A DNA stretch of 64,000 nucleotides from Cyrtodaria siliqua (taxonomy: Eukaryota > Mollusca > Bivalvia > Adapedonta > Hiatellidae). Under the pieces are notes generated by a model that was given only the letters and a program-made list of their open reading frames with translations, was not told the DNA's origin and did not search any database. The first letter of the stretch is position 1. Each line of letters opens with the position of its first letter. The position numbers and the translations under genes were made by a program. The stretch spans positions 124,001 to 188,000 of the forward strand of contig JAWPHD010003068.1 in the NCBI GenBank assembly GCA_037043455.1. Direction: 5' to 3'. This document shows, one piece after another, positions 54,713 to 64,000 of this stretch.

Positions 54713-54766
54713 ACATCAAACGCCACCGTCCTAATGGGCTTTAGATAGGCGTGATCATAGGGTCCA
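54706..54766 (-). other. SECIS-like hairpin (copy 5)
   Basis: 61 nt, duplicate of 35826-35886 with an extra change beside ATGA (ATGATC). Core ATGA/TGAT and the AAA run are kept; upper stem slightly weakened. Confidence 0.45.
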
Positions 54767-54994
54767 CAGCCTGTCCGGTCGTCGTACAATTAAAGATGAA
54801 AGCATAGTGGCGAACTCTAAAAGGGTCCACCACCAAGCATGCAGTACGTCGCAAAATGATAGGGTCATAACCCCTTTTGATAAACTGTTTAACAAGTTTA
54901 ACAAAGATAGTAGGAAAGTGATCATGACCAAGAAGCTTACGAAGAAATACAAAAAGATCGGAATGGGAAATTAGCATTCAAGGAGGACAGTCAA

Positions 54995-55244
54995 ATATAT
55001 ATGTATTTTGGGGTTTCTGTTGTAATTTGTAAATTACCCAAATTCCTTTTATTTTGCTGTGGGGAAATTACTCCAAATAAAACTAGTATTGCTAAAAAGC
55101 AATTACTTAAGTAATATTAGCATTGCTTAAGAATTAGTTAGTATTGCTTAAGCAAATCTAAATATGAGTAATTTCCCCACAGCAAAATTAAAGGAATTTG
55201 GGTAATTTACAAATTACAACAGAAACCCCAAAATACATATATAT
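54995..55244. mobile_element. 250-bp inverted-repeat element (duplicate MITE)
   Basis: Same element and same GTCAA flanks (54990-54994, 55245-55249) as at 36115-36364, so it was present before the block duplication. Confidence 0.85.
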
Positions 55245-55665
55245 GTCAACCACAAAACACAGAAACAAACAGGCAAACAGACAAACAAGAAGGCAAAGGC
55301 AATATTAAACACAAAAGACAACACAAACACAAAATGGTTGACAATAGGGCTACCGCCTTGGAACGGTCGGTGGCAAAGTAGGCCACTGGGGGTTTAAACC
55401 GGTTCTAGGGTGCACCAAACCTCACACTTACCCTAATGTCATCCCATTAAAACAGGACAGTGTAAATAAAGAAATCCCCGCCATGATCTAATCTCTAACC
55501 AACAAGGCAGCATCAATAGGCAATATAAGTAAAACACAAATATGCTCGTGTAAATATAATACAAAAAATCGATAGCATAGAAAGCCACAATGAAGGTACT
55601 CAATGATTTGGCAGAAGCCAGAGCAGTAAGAGAATAAATCATTTAGGGCACGACAAGAAAGATCA

Positions 55666-55726
55666 TGGACAAACATCAAACGCCACCGTCCCAATGGGCT
55701 TTAGGTATGCGTCATCATAGGGTCCA
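55666..55726 (-). other. SECIS-like hairpin (copy 6)
   Basis: 61 nt, duplicate of 36779-36839 with the same single upper-stem mismatch. Lies at the 3' end of the hybrid PLE. Confidence 0.5.
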
Positions 55727-55738
55727 TAGCCTGTCCGG

Positions 55739-57729
55739 TCATCGTACAATTAAGAGGAAAGCATAGTGGCGCACTGTAAAAGGGTCCACCACCAAGCATG
55801 CAGTACGTTGCAAAATGATAGGGTCATAACCTCTTTTGATAAACTTGTTAACAAGTTTAACAAAGATAGTATGAAAGTGATCATGACCAAGAATCTTACG
55901 AAGTTTATAAATCACATCACCATATAAGTCAGGTTGTGATAGTCCTTGTCGCAGAAGAGTCCTTAAATAACTCTTATATTTAGAAAGAAGATCAGGATTA
56001 CGATAATACAATTTTGCAAAGGTTTTACGAAGTTTATGGTAACGGTAACCCTGACTGAGTAACTTTTTAGTTATACAAAGATTACGAATATTAAAGTCCT
56101 CAACTCGAGTACAAGCTCTAGAAAAAACGAATAAGTTGAGACAGATACACCCCATAAGAAGTTGCTCGGGGAACATCCCCATCCAAGCGGGGATAATTAA
56201 CAATGTCAAAATTGAAATCATCTCTCTTGTCATAGATTTTGCTAATTATTTTACCATATTCAATCGAGATATCTAAATCAAGAAAAGAAGCGTTATTATC
56301 AGATATATTTTCTTTATTATGCTGAAGTTCTTTAGGATAAATATTATGAACCATAGTTGGAAAGAAAAGGTTATCAATGTTCAGTATGTCATCCAGATAC
56401 CGAGAGGTGTCATTAAAAGCTTCAATAACATCTGCCTGGGTATCTGGTGAAAGACTCAACATGAAATCTCTTTCATAGCAAAATAAAAACAGATCTGCAA
56501 CAAATGGTGCACAGTTCGTACCCATAGGGATACCAACAATTTGTCTATAAACGGTGGTACCATACCTGACGAAAATATTATCTAATAGGAAGATGAGTGC
56601 TTCACAAACTTCATAGCAAGTCCACATAGTATAATTATCCAAACTGCCGTTAGTGAAAATAATTAATATTATTACATGCCAAAAATGTAGTATTTTCTCT
56701 AGCGAATGTTTTTTGAATAAGAGAAATTAGCTTGTCTTTAATAAGTTGATGTGGTAAGGTTGTATATAGTGTCGAGAAGTCATAAGTACTTATTGATGAC
56801 ACTTGACCTTTATTGAAAATTTTATCAAGAACGTCTCCTGAATTTTTTATAGACCAAAATAAATTAATACCAGAGTTTTCATAAGTTTTATCACAATATA
56901 GTTTAACGTGATCTTTAACGGCAGTAAGACAGGAAGTTAAAAGTTTTGAGATGTTTGTTGTGGTACAGGCACTAGAATTAGAAATAAAGCGAGCCTTATA
57001 CGGATTTTTATGTAATTTAGGAATCCAGTAAATGGTAGGCAGTTTATTTTGCTTATCGTTTACACCAGTCTTGAAAGTAGTGCACCGAGTGATATGTGCG
57101 GAAACAACATCATCCTCAGTAGAATTAACTCGAGTATACGAATAGGTGCTGCCGAGTTCCAGAAATAAAACATTGACGTAAGGTAGGCGTCAAACAATAA
57201 TTACATTATTAGCTGCTTTATCTGCAGGAACTAAAACAAATTTATTATGAAATTCCTGAATTCCCGATTTTAGATTACGAAAGGAAAACCTAGGTCTCTG
57301 AGGTAGTAAAGAGGGATTAGCATTATAAAAGTTAATACGTGTATCTATAATTTTAAGAATAGACTTTTTCCAAGTAGAAAGCGAGTTTGGGTCCGCATGT
57401 TCTCTACGACACCATTTTATACTAAAATCTTCAATGGAGTGGGCGATCTGGGCACGACAGGCATTAACATCAATAGCTGAAGGTAATCTATATTTAGGAC
57501 CTTTCGAAAACAAATGCCGAATACGTTTATCAACAATATCAAAATTACCAGTGATGACATGACCTGCTGGAGCATAGCAAAATTTTGATGTGTTGCATTC
57601 ACGTTCCTTAGGAGTATTATGTACTATATCAAGGTCAGAAACTATTTTGTTGTAGTTGAAAATAATATTTCTAATAGGCTTTTTATACTTATAACAAATT
57701 ACAGGACTTTCAGAATATTTGAAATATTT
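55739..57729 (-). pseudogene. PLE reverse transcriptase, copy 2
   Basis: The frame is open from after the UAA (57729) to about 56660 except UGA at 57190-57192 (VPADKAANNVIIV-UGA-RLPYVNVL). It includes KLPTIYWIPKLHKNPYKARF and CDKTYENSGINLFWSIKNSG. A frameshift near 56655 leads to 56118-56642 (GIPMGTNCAPFVADLFL, SRYLDDIL). Another near 56125 leads to 55739-56100 (KLLSQGYRYHKLRKTFAKLY, HDHFHTIF, VVDPFTVRHYAFLL). This is the best copy for reading the RT region with its UGA. Confidence 0.8.
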
Positions 57730-58046
57730 TTAGATAGAATCAATTACATGAGTATCCCGAAAAATACTGGGCATGTCAATGAAATCAATACCTTTATTAA
57801 TATATAGTAGTTTTAGAAAATGCCTGACGTGATCAGACTGCTTGTAAATATGGGGTCGGAGAACATGTTGTGTGTAGCTTTGAACTATGGAAGCAGTGTT
57901 ATACAAGGGATCTGTACGAATGAAAATGTTGTCGGCTTCCTCGTCGATCAACTTTAGTGAAGACATCGACAAAAAGACAACGGCTGCCTCGTCAGGCACG
58001 TACGATATTTCCCTTACAAGTGCAGGTTCCCTTTGGTTGGACATTT

Positions 58047-58275
58047 TGTGTGTATTTATGTTCATCCAACTTATTGTCAATACCGTTTATAAAGTTGTAT
58101 AACTTTGATATATGAGTTACACTTTCAATTCAAAGTAAAATAAATTCCGTCTGACTTTCCAAGTAAGTCAGACAAGTACAAAACTATACTATAGTTCTTA
58201 GTGCCTTGCTTTCCACTTTGACAATAATGAACTCAGGTTACCTGCACTTTGTATGGCCGAAAACGAAACATAAAA
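58047..58275. repeat. 229-bp direct repeat, left copy
   Basis: Identical, as far as I can read, to 58682-58910. The pair encloses 406 bp (58276-58681) and sits in the PLE endonuclease of copy 2 only. LTR-like layout but without a primer binding site or clear target duplication. Confidence 0.8.
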
Positions 58276-58681
58276 TAGGGTTTTCTGTTGAAATAAGGAA
58301 AACGGATTTATGTTTTGACAGAGAGCCGGGGCGTTTGGTACTCTCAGTACTCTGACAAGGCTAAGCAGACGATTATGCACTCTTAATGTCTGTGAAGCTG
58401 GCCAATCACCAATTCGGGGACCAATATCCCTTGTCATGGATATCCCTCTAGGGAGGTATTGAAGACAGACGCCATTTTTCTGCGAGAGAGTCAGGTCTGT
58501 CAACCCTTTTTCCCTAACCTCCCCACCATCCACCTTCATTGTGTGCGTCTGTCGTTGCTTGCAAAAGCGGACATATACGTGCCTTCTGATACCTCAACGC
58601 CCTGTTTCTCTGTCGGCAAACGTCCTTGAAATGTATATCATTTTTCTTACCTAGTCATTTAATTGTATCATGCTAGTCACG

Positions 58682-58910
58682 TGTGTGTATTTATGTTCAT
58701 CCAACTTATTGTCAATACCGTTTATAAAGTTGTATAACTTTGATATATGAGTTACACTTTCAATTCAAAGTAAAATAAATTCCGTCTGACTTTCCAAGTA
58801 AGTCAGACAAGTACAAAACTATACTATAGTTCTTAGTGCCTTGCTTTCCACTTTGACAATAATGAACTCAGGTTACCTGCACTTTGTATGGCCGAAAACG
58901 AAACATAAAA
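58682..58910. repeat. 229-bp direct repeat, right copy
   Basis: Right member of the pair; ends four bases before PLE sequence resumes at about 58914. Within the pair a 113-codon minus frame (58198-58539) has no known motif. Confidence 0.8.
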
Positions 58911-59835
58911 AATTACACGCGATTTACGTTTGATGTTACCATTACGCCTAAGACCATGAGACCTAGATTTACGCTTTCGAATAGAAAATATAGAATACAT
59001 GTCAATATTAGGATCTTTAGAAATATTTCCTTCTTGATAAATATTGTCATTAAGGCCGCGTGGATAAGGTGTCTGTAAGTTTTTCATCCACTTAAGTTCT
59101 GCAATATGTCTAGTTTTTATTTTGAAGCTTTTAGTAGCATCATTATCAAAAAATAAATATTCAACCGGTTGAACAGTTACGTAATTAAAATTATGACCTG
59201 ACTGACGAAAGTGTTGGTACAAGTATTTTTTTAACTTTTTAAGATTACTTGCATTATATTTGTGTTCACGAAATCGAACTTTTAAGGATCGACTTGTTTG
59301 TCCAACATATTGTATACCGCAAAGTGGTGCATTTCAAGTCAGAACATAAATGACGTGAGTAGTACGTCAATCAACATTTGAAGCTAGAAATACATTAAAC
59401 AATCTACCATTAACAGCTGATTTAATGGTGGACTTGCACGATAAATAATTGCAACAACTGCACCTCTTAGCATTGCAATTATGAATAGAGGGAAACACCC
59501 TGCGTCTTGAATGAACTAAATGATTTCTGAAAGGAGACTTTATATGGTATTTCCTCAAAACAGGTGATCCTAGATGAGTTACGGAAACTTTTGAGCCATT
59601 ATTAAAAACCCTAGTAATATTATTAGAAGGAACATGAAACGAGGTTGCCGAATGGAGATTTAAAGGTTTAAGGCGTACATATGGTTTGGTTCTAAGAAAT
59701 GAAGAGTTATTTTGTGGAATTTGTATAGATGACGCAGAGTGTAACCGAAGAGGTGAAATATTTATTTTTAAAGTTTTAGCTAAAAGACTCATAATTGTTT
59801 TTATGGAGAGTAATACCATTCTGTGAAACGCGAAA

Positions 59836-60504
59836 TAAAGGCCAATAAGTATTTATTAGAGATACGAAATAGAATCGTATCAAAGATCCATAAGAAATAA
59901 TATTAGTAAACTTACGGACTGTTAAAAGAGGTCCAAAACTCACGTCAGTGTCTAATGCAAGATAATGAGGAAAGTTAAGGAAAATATCCCTCTACAACAT
60001 TCCAAAACATAAACTTTAGAAGTTCTACCATCTCGACAACTTGACTTTTCAAACAGCTGTTCGCTATTGTCCAAAACTACTTACTCAAAGTCACGTGTTC
60101 ATAACGGCGGTTAAACAGAGAACACTCAACTCTAATACAAATCTGGTCAAAGGGAAACAACTCTTATAACATGGATAAAATTACCCTGTTACACTAACAT
60201 GATGGTCTATGTGAAAATATGGGTGGTCCAAGTCCACTTAGACTCCTTTTAATGTGATAAGAATCAACCGACTGCTCGTGACTTAGCAGAGGGCTAGACG
60301 GGCGGTCAGATTAGCCCGATCTGATCAATCGGTGTGTCACGCTCGCTATACGGGATCCTAGCTTCTTGTTTAATTCAAATCTCTCTCAACGCCTCTCGTT
60401 TAATATCTTGTTCCCTTTTATTTTATCCTGTTTAAACATAATGTGGAAAGGATCCTTTATTGCGGTGGCGCTCGGGCTTATCATGTATTTCTGAACGCTA
60501 TATG
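59836..60504. other. PLE 5' flank in copy 2, no gene seen
   Basis: Matches 41691-42360 with few changes; no recognisable frame. Confidence 0.4.
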
Positions 60505-60670
60505 CAGGGGTGTCATTAAGAGGCGGGAGGCGGGAATTTCGCCCTGCTACTTTGACTGGTCTACCCAGCTACTATGAACACTTTTACTAGTATTTTATAC
60601 AAGTATCGATAAAAATACGCGGTAATTCTGCTATGTGGGCCGTTGACTTATAAAGATAATGACACCCCTG
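60505..60670. mobile_element. 166-bp TIR element (duplicate)
   Basis: Same CAGGGGTGTCATTA ends and TATATG flanks as 42361-42526; present before duplication. Confidence 0.75.
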
Positions 60671-60837
60671 TATATGGCTATACTCATGCCTCTTTTAAAC
60701 GGAACATAAGTGCGGCTCTTCGACCTTTTAGTTAAGGGGTTATGTCCGCTGGGTGGTATGATGTGTTAGTTTTATATGAGTATACTCTTCACGTATTCTA
60801 GGCATTTGTCTGTCGGATATCCACAGCAAATGTCCCC

Positions 60838-62200
60838 TTGTTGGACTCCGAGGTGGGTGGGAAGCGTAAACGTTCCAGAAATGGACCAGGACCTCAGTCA
60901 GACTCTGAGTCTGACTCGGACACTGGAATATCACAGCTGAATTGGCCTCGATTTCTTAATGTTATATCATTAGATGAATCCCGACCTATCACAAATGTCT
61001 CTACTTTTCTATCTCTAAGGCTTTACTCGGCATTGCCGATGAGCCGAGAAGTGTTAAGAAACTTAAAAACCATAAACTTCTTGTCGTGTGTGACCGTAAA
61101 TCACACTCTGACAACCTTCTTAAAATCAGATCTTTTGTCAATATCCCTCAACACCTCAAAAGGTGTGGTACGCTCTAGGGAACTGGAGCACTGCACCGTT
61201 GAGGAAATCACAAGGTGTGACTGAAGTAGTTCCTTTAAATACAAGGCGGAGTGGCATTCTTACTCCTACTAATACATTCGTGCTTACTTTCAGCTCACCA
61301 ACTCTTCCTAAAACGATTAAAACTGGATATATTATTATACCAGTAGATCCTTTTATCCCAAACCCTCTCAGATGTTTCACTTGCCAAACGTTTGGGCATC
61401 ATCGAGAAAGATGCAAGAGAATTGCCGTTTGCGCGCGCTGTGGCCAACAGGGTCACAGCAATTTCTCTAATTGCAAAAATCCCGCCTCTTGCGTTAATTG
61501 CAAGGGGGCCCAGGGGTCTTTCTCGAAAGACTGTCCGAAATGGAAACACGCGAGAGAAATTCAGAAAATAAAAATAGAAAAAAATATCTCCTTTCCTGAA
61601 GCTAGGAAACTTGTTGAGAGCCTTACTCCGCCCACTCCATCTGGCAAATCATATGCCGATGCGAGTAGGGTTGAGAAACCGGCTACCAGGTCAATCGCGG
61701 CGCAGACCGTGGTGACCTGGCCAATAGGCTCCGACGGGTTTACTACTTTACCACTCTCTGTTCAGAATTCCTCTACAACCGCTTCAGCTTCACAAACTGT
61801 GGTCCTTTCAAATAAGCCTCCTGTGGCTCCCAAACCTCTTATGGTTTCCAAGCCTAAAACTTCTTCAACTATACCCTCAACAACTCCTACATCTACTGCA
61901 TCTACTTCATCTATTTCGAAATCGACGGACTCTGATGCCACCAAGAGTCCACCAAACCCGACGAACTCTTCCAAAGGTTCGTCACCAAGCAGAACTGCTG
62001 CCACGGACGTGACAGCAAGAAAAAAGAAAACTCCCGGGTTAGGGAAGCAGTCAAAAGGATCTGATGATCCGATTGAACTGCACAACAGATTTGGAGACTT
62101 GGAGATGGAGGTTGATCCAGCACATCTGGAACTCCCAAAATCTCCAAAGTCACCAAGGTCTGTCAAACCCAAAGGCCGTATACCCGTACTTCCGCCTTAG
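60838..62200 (+). pseudogene. I/Nimb LINE ORF1 (gag-like), copy 2, nearly intact C-terminal part
   Basis: 60838-61224 covers the N-terminal part (LDSEVGGKRKRSRNGPGP, acidic SDSESDSD). Small deletions near 61150-61210 shift the frame. 61163-62200 (345 codons) is then open: knuckles CFTCQTFGHHRERC, CARCGQQGHSNFSNC and CVNCKGAQGSFSKDC at about residues 72-120, PEARKLVESL, a Ser/Thr-rich linker and the C-terminal GRIPVLPP. The stop TAG overlaps GTG at 62200 (TAGTG), the same as in copy 1. Confidence 0.8.
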
Positions 62201-62821
62201 TGACGACAAAATCAAATAAGGTCATTCAATGGAACTGCCGAGGTTTAAAACCTAATTACGATGAAATCAGCTTACTTTTAAATAAACACAACCCTGTTGC
62301 ATTTTGTCTTCAAGAAACTTTCTTGAAGACTACTGATAAGATATCTTTTAAAAACTATTCATTGTATAACCATATTTGTGATACAAGTGATAAAGCTTCT
62401 GGAGGAGTTTCGATTCTTGTGTTACAATGCACAGAGTTATAACAATATGCTCCTTATATTTACCGCCCAGTTTTTCACTAGAACTTAAAGATTTAAATCA
62501 CCTAGTTGCACAATTTAGACACCATTTATACTCTTGGGTGATTGTAATGCACACAACTACATTTGGGGTTGTAAGGATATTAACGATAAAGGCAAGAAAG
62601 TTGAAGATTTCTTAGCCAAAAATAATTTGTGTCTTTTTAATAACAAATCACATACTTATTTACATCCAGTTACAGGCTCTCATTCTTCCATTGATTTAAC
62701 AATATGCGATCCAACGCTCTTGATGGATTTTTCGTGGAGTGTTGGTGACGACCTATGTGGAAGTGACCACTTCCCCATATTTGCTGAAAATATCGGCCCT
62801 CCACTTCTCGAAAAAATGTAA
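62200..62821 (+). pseudogene. I/Nimb LINE ORF2 endonuclease, copy 2
   Basis: NKVIQWNCRGLKPNYDEIS and SGGVSILV, then loss of about 78 bp near 62421 relative to copy 1. In another frame MGDCNAHNYIWG and HSSIDLTICDPTLL lead to the intact GSDHFPIF motif (about 62756). UAA after LLEKM at about 62819, shared with copy 1. Confidence 0.8.
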
Positions 62822-64000
62822 CGATGGAAACTTCGCAAAGCTGATTGGGATTCGTTTCAATCTCTTTGTGAGGAGCAGTTAAAGCCTTCTGTTTTTGAGG
62901 ATGTCGAAGACGCAACTGCTCTTTTTACCAAAACCCTTCATGATATAGCTGATCAAACTATTCCAAAAACCTCGGCAAATCCAAAACGCCCACATAAACC
63001 ATGGTACGATGATGACTGCAAAAAGGCAGTCAGCGATCGTAAAGCTACATTGAATGCTTTTAACTTGAGGCCAACTCAAAATAATTTAGATACTTTTAGA
63101 GTTTTTCGTGCGAAAGCCCGTCGTACTATTAACGATAGCAAGAGGAAATCCTGGATATCTTATGTCTCTAGGCTGAACTCTCGTTCATCTCTTAAGAAGA
63201 CGTGGGACATGGTCCGGAAAATAAACGGTAAAGGTAATTCTAGTTGTGTAAATCATCTTAAAACTGATAATGAGGATATTACTTCTGTCAAAGATATTAC
63301 GAACACTTTGGCAGAAACTTTTTCTAAAAACTCTTTTTCTGAAAATTGTCAACCAAATTTTCAAAAAAAATAAGAAACTAAAAGAACAGAAGAAGCTGAA
63401 TTTCAAGTCTAAAAATTTGGAGAAATTCAATAAACTGTTCACTCTCAAAGAACTTCGAGAATCTCTTAAAAAGGCTCATGATACATCAGCTGGTCCTGAT
63501 GATATCCATTATCAATTATTAAAACATTTACCTGAAACCTGTCTCTCTACACTTCTTGATATATTTAATAAGGTTTTGGTGACTGGAAACTTCCCCGATT
63601 CTTGGCGGGAAGCAATCGTTATTCCAGTCCCCAAACCTGGAAAGGATCATACGGACCCAATAAATTATCGCCCTATTGCTTTAACGAGTTGTTTATGTAA
63701 AACCATGGAACGAATGTTTAATGAGAGACTCGTTTGGTACCCGGAATCCAACAACCTGATAACAAAGTATCAAAGTGGATTTCGGCGCCAACGAGGCACA
63801 ACAGACAATCTCATTCGATTTGAATCATTTATTAGGGAAGCTTTCGTAAGAAAGAACATCTAGCCGCTGTATTTTTTGACTTGGAGAAAGCTTGTGATAC
63901 TGCATGGAAGTACGGTATTATGAATGATCTTCATGACCTTGGTCTTAGAGGCCGATTACCCATTTTTATAGAGATATTCTTAGATGATAGACAGTTTCGT
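62822..64000 (+). pseudogene. I/Nimb LINE ORF2 RT, copy 2, cut by window end
   Basis: Linker 63050-63373 (NAFNLRPTQNNLDTFRVFRA), then RT frame 63270-63863: LFTLKELRESLKKAHDTSAG, NFPDSWREAIVIPVPKPGKD (the Trp lost in copy 1 is kept), NYRPIALTSCLCKTMERM and QSGFRRQRGTTDNLIRF. A shared frameshift follows at about 63861, and motif A reads DLEKACDTAWK where copy 1 has DLEKAYDTAWK. The window ends before the YVDD box. Confidence 0.8.

Larger units (their letters stand above)
57730..59819 (-). pseudogene. PLE GIY-YIG endonuclease, copy 2, split by insertion
   Basis: N-terminal frame 59367-59819 (same Cys cluster), UGA at codons 151 and 162, then the nuclease core and KNLQTPYPRGLNDNI (58833-59222 frame). 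The insertion at 58913-57975 follows, then DEEADNIFIRTDPLYNTASI and DSI with UAA at 57730. Only a few residues differ from copy 1 apart from the insertion. Confidence 0.8.
55250..59835 (-). mobile_element. Naiad-type PLE, copy 2, hybrid of two tandem units, with an insertion
   Basis: Endonuclease part 59819-58914 and 57974-57730, RT 57729-55739, 3' end to 55250. It carries the same UGAs (59367-59369, 59334-59336, 57190-57192) and the same UAA (57730-57732). Upstream of about 56600 it resembles the full-length unit of copy 1; downstream it resembles the truncated unit, so the two were fused by recombination. The endonuclease C-terminal region is split by sequence at 57975-58913. Confidence 0.85.
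49239..64000 (+). repeat. Tandem segmental duplication, copy 2 (runs off the window)
   Basis: Same order and orientation as 33113 onward. Differences from copy 1: longer simple-repeat array, LINE fragment at 51926-53850, loss of one PLE tandem unit (about 1.6 kb), an insertion at 57975-58913, and different small deletions in the I/Nimb LINE. Confidence 0.9.

Noticed and set aside
58047..58910. Bona fide LTR retrotransposon (TRIM)
   Set aside because: No primer binding site, no polypurine tract and no target duplication at TG/CA-trimmed ends; kept only as a direct-repeat insertion.

Overview
This window looks like repeat-rich animal nuclear DNA, most probably from a bivalve mollusc (a clam). 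It has no operons and is AT-rich. It is filled with non-LTR retrotransposons, Penelope-like elements (PLEs), a Ty3/Gypsy element, tRNA-derived SINEs, small inverted-repeat elements and long minisatellites. The bivalve assignment is an inference from the SINE type, the LINE families and the permuted-domain PLE. The only plausible intact host gene is a C2H2 zinc-finger coding region on the minus strand at 19659-20543.

Layout. 1-7870: decayed LINE copies, one split by a tRNA-derived SINE with an 11-bp target duplication, plus a polypyrimidine minisatellite. 7870-10440: no recognisable gene. 10440-13900: a 43-bp satellite split by a SINE-like insertion, then a 30-bp satellite. 14496-15681: a 1.19-kb terminal-inverted-repeat element. 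15700-20545: a C2H2 zinc-finger cluster, mostly dead fingers at 84-bp spacing with one open array. 22757-26470: a 46-bp satellite with a 644-bp higher-order period. 28193-33000: a minus-strand Ty3/Gypsy fossil, its gag split and its integrase end cut off by PLE 3' ends. 33113-49238 and 49239-64000+: two direct copies of one block of about 16 kb (tandem segmental duplication). Each copy carries a simple-repeat array, head-to-tail PLEs, two small inverted-repeat elements and an I/Nimb-type LINE with RNase H.

The most interesting system is the PLE. Its domain order is permuted: the GIY-YIG endonuclease comes before the reverse transcriptase, as in the Naiad clade described by Craig, Yushenova, Rodriguez and Arkhipova (2021, from memory). 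Its frame is interrupted by three UGA codons, each where related elements are expected to have a conserved Cys. The 3' end folds into a SECIS-like hairpin. That hairpin is present as six 61-nt copies in this window and overlaps the last codons and the UAA stop of the RT frame. Together this indicates a selenoprotein-encoding retroelement. Naiads with multiple selenocysteines have been reported from clams, so the class is known. The stop-overlapping SECIS geometry and its spread by 3' fragments deserve checking.

The two duplicated blocks also record later events: unequal recombination between tandem PLEs, capture of a LINE fragment truncated at both ends, a direct-repeat-flanked insertion, expansion of the simple-repeat array, and complementary deletions in the two LINE copies.
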